A DNA stretch of 64,000 nucleotides from Mariniflexile fucanivorans (GCF_004341235.1 NZ_SLUP01000008.1:62001-126000); one strand, 5' to 3'; numbered from the stretch's first letter, positions 1 through 7,775 are shown. Notes: generated by a model not told the origin, from the letters alone. Numbers and translations: made by a program.

Positions 1-217
1 CATTGAAGTATTTGTAAATACGCCTTTAGAAGTATGTGAGCAACGTGATGTAAAAGGACTGTATAAAAAAGCACGTACTGGAGAAATAAAAAACTTTACA
101 GGGATTAGTTCGCCTTTTGAAATGCCTATGTATCCAACTATAGAGATAGAAACCGTTAAGGAGAGCCCAGAAGCGGCAGTAGCTAAAATTTTAGCAGTTT
201 TAAAGGGGCGGTTGTAA
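1..217 (+). CDS. cysC: APS kinase, C-terminal part (partial gene)
   Basis: Only the last 71 codons are present, read from base 2 and ending in TAA at 215-217. The peptide starts [16 protein letters not shown] and continues [20 protein letters not shown], the very conserved C-terminal part of adenylylsulfate kinase (substrate-binding and lid region). The enzyme phosphorylates adenosine 5'-phosphosulfate to PAPS in the cytoplasm. The P-loop part lies outside the window. The link to two predicted PAPS-dependent sulfotransferases at 5434 and 8753 is inference: this gene may feed sulfation of the surface polysaccharide rather than, or as well as, sulfate assimilation. Confidence 0.93.
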   Translation, partial: IEVFVNTPLEVCEQRDVKGLYKKARTGEIKNFTGISSPFEMPMYPTIEIETVKESPEAAVAKILAVLKGRL

Positions 218-540
218 ACTGTAATTTATTTTGTCCTGCTGAATTTATTTCAGCATCAAAGTTCATTTAGAACTTTGGTTTCATAAGGTGTAGATTCCGA
301 AACAAGTTCGGAATGACAAATGAGAGAATGTTTGGAATGATAAAAGTAAATTGCTTTGTTTTGCTGAATTTATTTCAGCATCTAATTTGCTGTTATGAGA
401 GATTCCGAAATATTGAAGCAGGACTCTGATAAGACCCTGAAATGAATTCAGGATGACAAGTCTAAATGTGATTGATTTATCATGGTAAGTTTGTTTTAGC
501 ATCTAATATAAAGTTACATAAGATTCCGAAATGTTGAAAG
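218..540. repeat. Cluster of short palindromic repeats
   Basis: No convincing gene lies in this stretch. It holds several short palindromes: TGCTGAATTTATTTCAGCA at 237-255 and again at 362-380, TTCCGAAACAAGTTCGGAA at 295-313, and CCTGAAATGAATTCAGG at 436-452. Several are followed by GGATGAC/GAATGAC-type tails and a shared AAG or AAA. They are variants of one theme (palindromic arm pair, then TGACAA), and a related copy contains the stop codon of the GIY-YIG gene at 699-1013. A minus-strand reading frame here is only a translation of the repeats. Confidence 0.75.
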
Positions 541-543
541 AAG

Positions 544-674
544 GAGGCTGTCTTAAAAGTGTATGGTATTTACTTTGTCAGGTTGAGCTTGTCGAAACTG
601 ATATTGATTATCAGTAAGTTAAAATATTTCGACAGGCTCAATATGACACAGAATTACACTTTTAAGACAGCCTC
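544..674. repeat. Nested inverted repeat, ~131 bp, upstream of GIY-YIG gene
   Basis: A perfect 20-bp outer inverted repeat (544-563 and 655-674, arm GAGGCTGTCTTAAAAGTGTA) encloses an inner imperfect inverted repeat (577-597 and 627-647) with core arms TTGAGCTTGTCGAAA and TTTCGACAGGCTCAA. The inner arms are the same family as the ends of the GIY-YIG-bearing element at 24191-24563. As RNA or single-stranded DNA the whole segment could fold into one long hairpin. It stops 24 bp before the TTG start of the next gene. Confidence 0.85.
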
Positions 675-698
675 GACAAATTATAAGAAATCAACTCA

Positions 699-1013
699 TT
701 GAAGCGTGCATATCATAATTATTGGGTCTATATTTTAACCAACAAGGCTAGAGGCACGCTCTATATAGGTGTTTCAGGAGGTATAGACGATAGGATGGAA
801 CGCCATGTATCTGGTAACGGCTCAAAGTTTACAAAGAAGTACCAGCTCAAACACCTAGTGTATTTTGAGGAATTTCAATATATAGATGATGCTATAAAAC
901 GAGAAAAGCAATTAAAGAACTGGCATCGGGAATGGAAAATTAATCTGATTGAAAGTCAAAACCCAGAATGGAAAAACTTGTGGACGCCTGTAGTGACTGA
1001 ACTAAGACCCTGA
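699..1013 (+). CDS. GIY-YIG single-domain nuclease, repeat-associated
   Basis: A 104-residue protein consisting of one GIY-YIG endonuclease domain, like YhbQ/UvrC-N-like stand-alone nucleases. The two signature strands are visible as WVYIL (9-13) and LYIGV (21-25); likely catalytic residues are Arg32 or Arg35 on the following helix and Glu69 in the AIKREKQLKNW motif. The start is TTG, because the frame has a stop just upstream and no ATG fits the family N-terminus. The coding end runs into a palindrome (1008-1026) that supplies the stop codon and the last residues. The gene stands alone, directly after a nested inverted repeat (544-674). Target and biological role are unknown; a role in moving or cutting the adjacent repeats is an inference from this placement and from the second case at 24236. 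Confidence 0.88.
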   Translation: MKRAYHNYWVYILTNKARGTLYIGVSGGIDDRMERHVSGNGSKFTKKYQLKHLVYFEEFQYIDDAIKREKQLKNWHREWKINLIESQNPEWKNLWTPVVTELRP

Positions 1014-1026
1014 AACGAGTTCAGGG
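1008..1026. repeat. Palindrome containing the GIY-YIG stop codon
   Basis: CCCTGAAACGAGTTCAGGG is a 19-bp near-perfect palindrome of the same type as the one at 436-452. The TGA stop of the preceding nuclease gene (1011-1013) lies in its left arm, so the gene and the repeat are physically fused. Confidence 0.8.
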
Positions 1027-1073
1027 TAACAAGTAGGAGTTTAGGGTTACAAGTTTTTTGGGGGACGGTGCGA

Positions 1074-1111
1074 TAAAAAAGCACCACCTTTTGAAATGTA
1101 TAGATGGTGCT
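1074..1111 (-). terminator. Rho-independent terminator of the minus-strand gene 1125-1874
   Basis: Read on the minus strand there is a stem AGCACCA ... TGGTGCT with a ~17-nt loop followed by TTTTTTA. It lies just past the stop of the minus-strand gene that ends at 1125. Confidence 0.7.
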
Positions 1112-1124
1112 AAATTTCTTTTTT

Positions 1125-1874
1125 TTACAGAATTTCCACTAATTTTAAGGCATTAAAGGTGCCATTGTTCAGGGCATATTGTAAACCATTTACTTCTTGA
1201 TAAAATGCCACTTTAAGAAAATACATTTTATTTCCTGTTCCAGAAGGTACTCCAGCTGGCGTTAATGTTACCGGCGTGTTTGTGTTGTCGATAGGCAGAT
1301 TAACCGATGGACTCACCTGTAGGTCTTTTACATCTGTATTAAAATCGATATCTAAAAACCCGGCTATTAAACTTACATGTGTGCTGCCTTGAGGCGCATT
1401 TAGGTTTTGAGAGGGAATAAATTCTGCCATACTTATGGCACCAGTGGTGGTGTTTAACGTAAAGTCTGAGAGTAGCACGCTGCTTAAAATGGCATTGATA
1501 TTAAAGTTGAAGCCGTTTAATGCCAATTTACCAAGTGGTGTTGCGAGACCTATGGCTACTTGGCGTTGGCCTCTGGGGGATGTGGTGTCTGCATCTTTAA
1601 CTTTTGTCATGGTTTGGGTTAAACGCGATGTGACTAAATCGTCTTTAGCATCGGTTAACAGGTCTAAAATACCACGACGCAGTTGTTTTCCGCTGGTGGC
1701 TGCATGTCCAAATTCGACACCGTTTTCCCTGGTTCGTGCATAAGCAGGATCGTTTTTAATGCGTTTGGCGCTCACGCTACTTTTTGTTTTTACTAAATAC
1801 CCTTCTTTGCCCTTGTAAAAGGTAAGATTGTCTAGGGTGCCTTCAATCTTAATAAAGCTGTTTAATTTTGCCAT
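1125..1874 (-). CDS. Conserved Bacteroidota protein of unknown function
   Basis: The 249-residue product begins MAKLNSFIKIEGTLDNLTFY and includes KRIKNDPAYARTRENGVEFG, a pattern I recognise from a widespread Bacteroidota hypothetical family whose members start near this Met. The reading frame also extends 28 codons further upstream to 1958 with a Lys/Pro-rich segment; I chose the internal ATG because the family motif starts there. No signal peptide, membrane segment or catalytic motif is visible. The C-terminal half is rich in hydroxy residues and short beta-like stretches. It stands alone, transcribed against its neighbours, with its own terminator. Function is not known. Confidence 0.7.
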   Translation of the reverse strand: MAKLNSFIKIEGTLDNLTFYKGKEGYLVKTKSSVSAKRIKNDPAYARTRENGVEFGHAATSGKQLRRGILDLLTDAKDDLVTSRLTQTMTKVKDADTTSPRGQRQVAIGLATPLGKLALNGFNFNINAILSSVLLSDFTLNTTTGAISMAEFIPSQNLNAPQGSTHVSLIAGFLDIDFNTDVKDLQVSPSVNLPIDNTNTPVTLTPAGVPSGTGNKMYFLKVAFYQEVNGLQYALNNGTFNALKLVEIL

Positions 1875-1958
1875 GATTTGGGGGTTTATGTTCCGTAATT
1901 TTTTAGGAACTGGTTTAGGCTTTACTACCGCTTTGGTAGTTTTTGTAAGGGTAAACAT

Positions 1959-2436
1959 AGTGTGTTTTTTGTTTCCATGTTTTTGGATAAGGCTTTAAAC
2001 GGTGTTTTTTTCGTGAATAGGTGTTTTTTGTTTATTTGTATGGGTTTTAGTGGTTTTTTCTGCTTTTTTTAGCTATTTGTGGCTTTGTGCATTAGTTCTG
2101 TCGGCATGCCTTATCTATGCTTTAGCTATACATGAGCTATGTGGATGTTGTTTATTTGGTTTATGAGGTTATTGGTTTATAAGTTTATGAGGTTATTGGT
2201 TTATAAGTTTATAAGGTTATTGGTTTATAAGGTTATTGGTTTTGAGTAGATTACTGCTTTTGTAGGGATTGATTTGTTATTTTTGCCTACATTAATTATT
2301 TTTTTGTATTAAAAATTATATTATTATTGTAAAGTAATATATTTATGTGTGTTTGTAGGTTATTTAAATTATGTGTACCCCTTCTAATTTATTATAGCTC
2401 TTGTAATTAGTGTTTCGTTTAACCATTATTTATTTT
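1959..2436. repeat. AT-rich spacer with a 24/16-bp tandem repeat
   Basis: No gene is visible in this spacer. Positions 2160-2239 hold a short tandem array: two copies of a 24-bp unit beginning TTTATGAGGTTATTGG, followed by two copies of a shortened 16-bp unit TTTATAAGGTTATTGG. The rest is T-rich low-complexity sequence. Promoters for the diverging genes at 1874 and 2437 must lie here, but no TAnnTTTG box stood out. Confidence 0.6.
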
Positions 2437-2640
2437 ATGCATCGAATTTGTATTTATTCCCAAGATATTATTTGGATAACGGGACGAAGTGAACGTTATG
2501 CTCAAGAAGTGATGCGGGATATTCGATTATTGTATCATAAAGATAGGCATCAACATGTTACCATTGCCGAAGCTTGTTCTTATTTGGGCTTGCCTTATGA
2601 AGACGTTTTTAATATGATTAATAATATTAAGGTTGGATAG
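2437..2640 (+). CDS. Small helix-turn-helix-like protein
   Basis: A 67-residue product starting MHRICIYSQDIIWITGRSER. It resembles a small Flavobacteria family with the pattern IYTKDIQxITGKS...RDIK...K.KHQ.ITI.EFC.Y, in which one short helix-turn-helix is followed by a second helical segment (here HVTIAEACSYLGLPYEDVFN). A role as DNA-binding protein or excisionase-like factor is inferred from that pattern only. A GTG at 2410 would add nine residues that do not match the family, so the ATG at 2437 is preferred. It lies between the orphan minus-strand gene and the exporter operon and does not overlap either. Confidence 0.6.
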   Translation: MHRICIYSQDIIWITGRSERYAQEVMRDIRLLYHKDRHQHVTIAEACSYLGLPYEDVFNMINNIKVG

Positions 2641-2818
2641 GTTTGTTATTTGTTGAGATGTTTGTTGTTTAGCTGTTTAGTTGTTTGCTTCTAATGTATT
2701 TCATCTATTACAACTGTATCATAATACCTTATTTTATATTATTTCTAAGTGTATGCCTTATCTTATCAAAGATAAATCCTCTATAATTATTATATTAGCC
2801 AAGTAATTACATCTTAGC

Positions 2819-3664
2819 ATGGCCCTAGAAACTCGTATCTATCAAAAAGAGAATAACATCCATTTTTTAAAACTTTTAAAAGCAAGTGCTAAAGATTTAT
2901 TTGGGTCTCATTTTTTAGCAAAACAATTAGCAACTCGAGATATAAAATCGCAATACAGACAATCCTATTTGGGTATTATTTGGGCTTTTATTATGCCCGT
3001 TACTTCAGCTTTAGTTTGGATATTTTTAAATTTAACTGGTACTATTAAGCTTTCTGATACTGGCGTACCATATCCTGTGTATGCGTTTTCGGGTACATTA
3101 ATTTGGTCTATCATTACCGAAGCTATTAATTCGCCAACCAGTAGTACTAATGCGGCAAGGGGTATTATGTCTAAAATAAATTTCCCCAAAGAAGCACTTG
3201 TATTATCTGGTATTTACAAACTTCTTTTTAATAGCCTCATAAAAATAATGCTATTAGTGGTTTTTATTTTTGTTTTTGGAATAGGCTTTCATTGGTCATT
3301 GTTATTGTTCCCTTTTGCGATATTAGCGGCTATATTGTTTGGTACAACGCTAGGTTTGTTTATGACGCCCATAGGTATGATTTACAATGACATTGCGAAA
3401 ATAATAAGTATGAGTTTAAGTTTTTTAATGTACGTTACACCGGTAGTATATGCGATTCCAAAAAAAGGCATCATGAAAACTATTATGGAGATTAATCCTT
3501 TTTCGGCTTTAATTTTAACATCACGAGACCTTGCTTTAGGTACTTCGCCTGACTATTTGGGATATTTCTGTTGGATTTTTGCTGCCAGTGTCGCTTTATT
3601 TTTTATAGCCTTATTATTTTATAGGATATCGATTCCAATTATTGTTGAACGTTTAAGTGCTTAA
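2819..3664 (+). CDS. wzm: ABC-2 polysaccharide exporter permease (Wzm-type)
   Basis: A 281-residue inner-membrane protein with about six hydrophobic segments and the N-terminal amphipathic stretch LATRDIKSQYRQSYLGIIWAF, typical of ABC-2 permeases that export O-antigen or capsule (ABC2_membrane). It should pair with the ATPase encoded at 4215 and move undecaprenyl-linked glycan to the periplasm. It is the first gene of the polysaccharide locus, preceded by a 178-bp spacer that presumably carries the promoter, although no clear TAnnTTTG box was found. Unusually, a repeat-flanked four-helix-bundle gene separates it from its ATPase. Confidence 0.9.
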   Translation: MALETRIYQKENNIHFLKLLKASAKDLFGSHFLAKQLATRDIKSQYRQSYLGIIWAFIMPVTSALVWIFLNLTGTIKLSDTGVPYPVYAFSGTLIWSIITEAINSPTSSTNAARGIMSKINFPKEALVLSGIYKLLFNSLIKIMLLVVFIFVFGIGFHWSLLLFPFAILAAILFGTTLGLFMTPIGMIYNDIAKIISMSLSFLMYVTPVVYAIPKKGIMKTIMEINPFSALILTSRDLALGTSPDYLGYFCWIFAASVALFFIALLFYRISIPIIVERLSA

Positions 3665-3758
3665 ATACGTGAAAGGTGAAATGGGAGTTGTGAAACTTGA
3701 GGCGCGAAAGGTGAAAGGTGAAACGTGAATTTCGTCTTACGTTTCACGTGAAAAAAAT
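3665..3758. repeat. GTGAAACGTGAA-type repeats, left flank of the four-helix gene
   Basis: Tandem variants of GTGAAAGGTGAAA fill this gap and end in a perfect 9-bp hairpin, GTGAAACGT (3718-3726) and ACGTTTCAC (3739-3747). The sequence TCACGTGAAAAAAATATGG that follows closely resembles TCACGAAAAAATATATG in front of the wzt start at 4215, which suggests insertion next to, or duplication of, the wzt upstream sequence. Confidence 0.75.
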
Positions 3759-4109
3759 ATGGAACATATAGATTTAGATGTTTGGAAATATAGCATGAAT
3801 TTGGTAGAGGACATTTATAAGTTATCCTCTAAATTTCCTGATGATGAGCGGTATGGATTAACAAGTCAAATTAGAAGAGCTGCCATTTCAATACCTTCAA
3901 ACATAGCAGAAGGCTCAGGTAGAAAAAGTGATAAAGAATTAATTCAATTTATTTCAATAGCTTTAGGGTCATTAACCGAATTAGAAACACAGTATCTTAT
4001 TGCCATCAAATTGAAATATGTAGATAAGAATGATGGATTAATGACGTTAATATTAAAAGTAAAACAATTGTTATTGGGATTTAGGAATTATTTGAAACGG
4101 AAAGGGTAA
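3759..4109 (+). CDS. Four-helix-bundle protein (23S-IVP/S23 family)
   Basis: A 116-residue, all-helical protein. The motifs LDVWKYSMNLVEDIYKLS, RYGLTSQIRRAAISIPSNIA and EGSGRKSDKELIQFISIALG are typical of the four-helix-bundle family first seen in 23S rRNA intervening sequences and related to the Avd accessory protein of diversity-generating retroelements. No 23S rRNA gene and no reverse transcriptase is present here. The molecular role of stand-alone copies is not established; basic surfaces suggest nucleic-acid binding. The gene sits alone between the exporter permease and its ATPase, bracketed by GTGAAACGTGAA-type palindromes on both sides, which looks like an inserted repeat-plus-ORF unit rather than a polysaccharide gene. 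Confidence 0.88.
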   Translation: MEHIDLDVWKYSMNLVEDIYKLSSKFPDDERYGLTSQIRRAAISIPSNIAEGSGRKSDKELIQFISIALGSLTELETQYLIAIKLKYVDKNDGLMTLILKVKQLLLGFRNYLKRKG

Positions 4110-4214
4110 AAGGTGAATCGTGAGACGTGAAATGTGAAGCGTAAAAGGAGAATTATTTCACTTTTCATAAAACCCCGTTTCACATCTCACGAGCATCGTG
4201 TCACGAAAAAATAT
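4110..4214. repeat. GTGAGACGTGAAA inverted repeat, right flank of the four-helix gene
   Basis: Inverted arms CGTGAGACGTGAAA (4119-4132) and GTTTCACATCTCACG (4177-4191) match at 12 of the 13 pairs within CGTGAGACGTGAA and enclose a smaller GTGAA/TTCAC pair, forming a hairpin-capable element. The repeat is open in the frame of the next gene, so a start at 4134 would add 27 repeat-encoded residues to Wzt. Confidence 0.75.
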
Positions 4215-5450
4215 ATGATTGAAGAAAAAAACATAGAAACCAATAAAGAAGTTCTTGTAAAAGTTGAAGGCTTAAGCAAGAAATTCTGTAAAGATTTAAA
4301 AACCAGCTTATGGTATGGTGTAAAAGATTTAGTGTCCAATATAAAGGGTAACAAAAATGAAAGATTACTTCGAGATAAAGAATTTTGGGCAGTAAAAGAT
4401 ATTAATTTTGAGTTACGCCGTGGCGAATGTTTAGGCTTGATAGGGCATAATGGCGCAGGGAAATCTACTTTATTAAAAATATTAAATGGTTTAATAAATC
4501 CTGATGCAGGAAAAATCACTATCAAGGGTAGGGTTGGTGCATTAATTGAATTAGGAGCTGGTTTTAATCCCATTTTAAGTGGGCGTGAAAATATATATAA
4601 TAACGGCGCGGTATTAGGGTTCACCAAAAAAGAAATAAATGCTAAAGTTGAAGATATTATAGACTTTTCTGAAATACGCGAGTTTATAGATATGCCAGTA
4701 CAAAATTATAGCTCTGGTATGAAAGTACGTTTGGGGTTTGCCGTAGCAGCACAAATGGAACCTGATGTATTGATTATTGATGAGGTTTTGGCGGTTGGGG
4801 ATTTGGGTTTTGTACTAAAATGTCTAAAGACGATTGATATTATTTTGCCAAATACAGCTATCATATTTGTTTCTCATAGCATGCCAATGGTATCTCGTAT
4901 TTGTAGTCAAATAATTTTAATGGATAAAGGGATGGCTAAATTCCAAGGAGTAGATGTTTCAACAGCTATTGATTTATATTATACTAGATTCTCTAACAAT
5001 GAAAGTAATGTGGTGTTTACGGATTATAGCTTAGTATTAGAACATGTTGAAGTTATTACTAATAAAAAAAACGAAAAAAATATATCCCAATTAAATTGGG
5101 GTGATGATTTAAAAGTATTAATAAAATTAAGTTTTACTAAAAATGTTAAGGTACCAAAATTTTTCATATCTGTTTTTGATAAAGAACAAAGAGCGGTGGC
5201 ATTGTTTAAAAACAATGATGTATATTCAAATATTAAAATAATAAATAATAAAATTGAGTTTATTATTACTCATTCCAATTTACAATTTTCAAAGGGAATA
5301 TATTCTTTGAATATATCTATAGGGAAAATGGAAAATGAAGAACCTTTATTTAGAGCCAACAATATAGTTTCATTTCAAATTATAGATAAAAAAGAAGTAT
5401 GGCCACCGTTTTTGTTAAACTCATCTTATAATAATGTTTACAATAAATAA
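4215..5450 (+). CDS. wzt: ABC polysaccharide exporter ATPase with C-terminal glycan-binding-type domain (Wzt-type)
   Basis: The 411-residue product carries Walker A GHNGAGKST (77-85), the signature NYSSGMKVRLG near 164-174 and Walker B VLIIDE (185-190), followed by a ~190-residue C-terminal beta-rich domain typical of long Wzt proteins that recognise the non-reducing end of the exported glycan. It powers the Wzm permease. I chose ATG 4215 over the upstream 4134 because residues between them are translated palindromic repeat and the Wzt family starts near KVEGLSKKF. The gene overlaps the following sulfotransferase by 17 bp, so they are probably co-translated. A long Wzt usually goes with chain-end modification; which residue it would read here is unknown. 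Confidence 0.92.
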   Translation: MIEEKNIETNKEVLVKVEGLSKKFCKDLKTSLWYGVKDLVSNIKGNKNERLLRDKEFWAVKDINFELRRGECLGLIGHNGAGKSTLLKILNGLINPDAGKITIKGRVGALIELGAGFNPILSGRENIYNNGAVLGFTKKEINAKVEDIIDFSEIREFIDMPVQNYSSGMKVRLGFAVAAQMEPDVLIIDEVLAVGDLGFVLKCLKTIDIILPNTAIIFVSHSMPMVSRICSQIILMDKGMAKFQGVDVSTAIDLYYTRFSNNESNVVFTDYSLVLEHVEVITNKKNEKNISQLNWGDDLKVLIKLSFTKNVKVPKFFISVFDKEQRAVALFKNNDVYSNIKIINNKIEFIITHSNLQFSKGIYSLNISIGKMENEEPLFRANNIVSFQIIDKKEVWPPFLLNSSYNNVYNK

Positions 5451-6063
5451 AAATAAAATATTTTGTATTGGTTATAATAAAACAGGTACAACTTCTCTTG
5501 AGAAGGTTTTAATGGATTTTGATTTTAAAATGGGGAAACAGGAAGAAGCAGAACTTCTGATAAAGAATTATTTGGAAAAAGATTATAAACCTATTGTGAA
5601 ATATTGTAAAAAAGCCGAAGCTTTTCAAGATGTCCCTTTTTCTTTGCCATATTTGTGGATAATTCTTAAAGAGCATTATCCAAATGCTAAGTTTATATTG
5701 ACTATAAGAGATCCTAATAAATGGTATAATTCTATAACAAAATTTCATTCAAATAAATTTGCGGATGGGGCTCGGGTTCCAGAAAAAAATGATTTAATTA
5801 ATGCGACCTATAGGTATAAAGGTTTTTTGTGGGATTATAATCGTGCTGTGTTCAATACTCCTGAAGATGATATATACAACAAAGAGTTATTATTGGAAAG
5901 CTATAACAAACACAACAAAGAGGTGATGTTGTATTTTAAAAATGATCCTAATTTTATTTGTATTGATGTATCTAAAAATAGTGATTATAAACAATTATGT
6001 AAATTTTTGAAAAAAGAATCAAATAATGAATGCTTTCCACATTTAAATATAACAGATTTATGA
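5434..6063 (+). CDS. PAPS-dependent sulfotransferase
   Basis: A 209-residue cytosolic protein with the 5'-phosphosulfate loop GYNKTGTTSL (13-22) and a 3'-phosphate-binding segment FILTIRDPNKWYNSI (87-101), as in the small bacterial/eukaryotic sulfotransferase family that uses PAPS. The acceptor is presumably a sugar in the polysaccharide built by this locus (inference from context). Its start overlaps the wzt end by 17 bp and its stop overlaps the next start as ATGA. Placement directly after wzt raises the possibility that it sulfates the chain terminus recognised by the exporter. Confidence 0.85.
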   Translation: MFTINKNKIFCIGYNKTGTTSLEKVLMDFDFKMGKQEEAELLIKNYLEKDYKPIVKYCKKAEAFQDVPFSLPYLWIILKEHYPNAKFILTIRDPNKWYNSITKFHSNKFADGARVPEKNDLINATYRYKGFLWDYNRAVFNTPEDDIYNKELLLESYNKHNKEVMLYFKNDPNFICIDVSKNSDYKQLCKFLKKESNNECFPHLNITDL

Positions 6064-7139
6064 TTAATGTTACTAAAACATTTTTTCCTCCACTAGAAGA
6101 ATATCATGCTATTCTAAAAACAGCTTGGGATGTTGGTTGGTTAACTAATAGAGGTGTGCTTGTTTTGGAATTAGAACATAAATTAAAACAATATTTAAAA
6201 GTTAAAAACATTATTATTACAAACAATGGAACAATTCCATTACAAATAGCCTTAAAATTATTTGGAAATAATGGAGAAATTATAACAACGCCCTTTAGTT
6301 ATGTAGCTACTACAAGTAGTATTGTTTGGGAAGGATGTACACCTGTATTTGTTGATATAAACCCCGATTATTTAACTATAGATGAAACAAAAATAGAACA
6401 AGCAATAACAAAGAAAACTACAGCAATATTGGCTACTCATGTATTCGGTAATCCATGTCATGTGGATGCGATAGATGCTATTGCCAAGAAGCATGGTTTA
6501 AAAGTTATTTATGATGCTGCTCATTGTTTTGGCGTAAACTACAAAGAACAGTCCCTTTTTAATTATGGAGATGTAAGTACCTGTAGTTTTCACGCGACAA
6601 AATTATTTCAAACAGGAGAAGGAGGTGCTATGTTTTGTAAAGATAGGGATGTATATAACAAACTTTATTATAGTCATAATTTTGGGCACGATGGACATTT
6701 AGAATTTCATGGATTAGGCATTAATGGAAAGATTTCTGAATTGCAAGCAGCTATGGGGCTTGCTGTTTTTCCTTATTTAAAAACTATACTTAAAGAAAGA
6801 AAAATTGTTGTTGAGTATTATTTGAATCATTTAAAGGAATTAGATTTAAAATGTCTTAAAATTAGAGAACACACTGAGTGGAATTATAGTTATTTTCCAG
6901 TTGTTTTTAGTTCTGAAAAAGACTTGCTTAAAGTAGAAAGAGCATTAAATGAAAATAATATTAATGCTAGGCGATATTTTTATCCCTCATTAAATAAATT
7001 ACCTTATATAAAAGAACAAACCATGGAAATATCAGAATCTATTTCTTCTCGGGTTTTGTGTTTGCCTCTTTATGTAGGATTAGATGAAAATAATTTAAAA
7101 ATTATTGTAAATATTATAAAACAACAATTACAATGTTAA
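6060..7139 (+). CDS. DegT/DnrJ/EryC1-type sugar aminotransferase
   Basis: A PLP enzyme of 359 residues. Visible landmarks are the cofactor-binding D152-x-x-A-H155 (YDAAHCFGV) and the Schiff-base Lys181 in SFHATKLFQTGEGGA. Family members transfer an amino group to a keto-sugar nucleotide. I chose ATG 6060, which overlaps the TGA of the sulfotransferase gene, over an upstream start at 6030, because the family begins near INVTKTFFPP. The next gene is a PglD/NeuD-like acetyltransferase, so together they should make an N-acetylated amino sugar. No 4,6-dehydratase for the preceding step is in the window. Confidence 0.92.
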   Translation: MINVTKTFFPPLEEYHAILKTAWDVGWLTNRGVLVLELEHKLKQYLKVKNIIITNNGTIPLQIALKLFGNNGEIITTPFSYVATTSSIVWEGCTPVFVDINPDYLTIDETKIEQAITKKTTAILATHVFGNPCHVDAIDAIAKKHGLKVIYDAAHCFGVNYKEQSLFNYGDVSTCSFHATKLFQTGEGGAMFCKDRDVYNKLYYSHNFGHDGHLEFHGLGINGKISELQAAMGLAVFPYLKTILKERKIVVEYYLNHLKELDLKCLKIREHTEWNYSYFPVVFSSEKDLLKVERALNENNINARRYFYPSLNKLPYIKEQTMEISESISSRVLCLPLYVGLDENNLKIIVNIIKQQLQC

Positions 7140-7774
7140 TTGTAGGAGCTAAAGGACTTGCAAAAGAATTGCTACAAGTTTTATCGATAGATATGAATTT
7201 ATCTGATGAAAGCATTCTATTTTTTGATAATGTAAGTCATGATTTACCAGAAAAAATATATAATAGATTTAAAATTTTAAATTCTTTTGATGCAGTTGAA
7301 AATTATTTTAAAGCATATATAGATAAATCTTTTGTTCTTGGATTAGGTCATCCTCTACGTCGAGAAAAATTATATAAACAGTTTGTTGAATTAGGTGCCA
7401 ATCCAATAATATTAATCTCGAAAAGTGCTGAAGTTGGTGATTTTGAAGTAGAAATTAAAGAAGGAACTTCTATTTTGGCAGGAGCAAGAATATCTAATTC
7501 TGTACAAATAGGAAAAGGCTGTTTAATATATTATAATTCAGTTGTTGCACATGACTCTAATATCGGTGATTTTGTAGAAATATCTCCAAATGTAACAATA
7601 CTAGGTAGGTGTATTATTGGAAATAATTCAACTTTAGGTGCTGGTTGTGTGATTTTGCCAGACGTTATTATAGGGGAGAATGTTAAAGTAGGTGCCGGAG
7701 CTGTTATTTTAAAAGATGTACCGGATAATTCTACAATTGTAGGAGTGCCTGGTAGAGTTATAAAATCATTTTAA
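7133..7774 (+). CDS. Sugar O/N-acetyltransferase, NeuD/PglD-like
   Basis: The 213-residue product starts MLIVGAKGLAKELLQVL, the Rossmann-like N-terminus of the NeuD/PglD group, and continues into a left-handed beta-helix of hexapeptide repeats (about residues 95-205; for example IGKGCLIYYNSVVAHDSNIG and IIGNNSTLGAGCVILPDVII) ending in VGVPGRVIKSF. These enzymes acetylate UDP-4-amino sugars (PglD) or sialic acids (NeuD) with acetyl-CoA. It overlaps the upstream aminotransferase by 7 bp, which favours the amino-sugar N-acetylation role; a NeuD role for the nonulosonate made by the neuA/neuB products is the alternative. Confidence 0.85.
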   Translation: MLIVGAKGLAKELLQVLSIDMNLSDESILFFDNVSHDLPEKIYNRFKILNSFDAVENYFKAYIDKSFVLGLGHPLRREKLYKQFVELGANPIILISKSAEVGDFEVEIKEGTSILAGARISNSVQIGKGCLIYYNSVVAHDSNIGDFVEISPNVTILGRCIIGNNSTLGAGCVILPDVIIGENVKVGAGAVILKDVPDNSTIVGVPGRVIKSF

Positions 7775-7775
7775 T

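Noticed and set aside
281-502. Minus-strand reading frame of 73 codons
   Set aside because: It is a translation of the palindromic repeat cluster, with no domain and repeated fragments; no sign of coding.
1435-1743. Plus-strand reading frame inside the orphan gene
   Set aside because: It lies antisense to the conserved protein at 1125-1874, which has recognisable family motifs; the antisense frame has none.
3759-4109. 23S rRNA intervening sequence
   Set aside because: The four-helix protein is of the IVP family, but no rRNA sequence flanks it; exporter genes do.
3759-4109. Avd of a diversity-generating retroelement
   Set aside because: The fold family is related, but no reverse transcriptase, template repeat or variable repeat was found nearby.
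7133-7774. Firm NeuD assignment
   Set aside because: The acetyltransferase overlaps a DegT aminotransferase, not neuA or neuB, so PglD-like amino-sugar acetylation fits at least as well.
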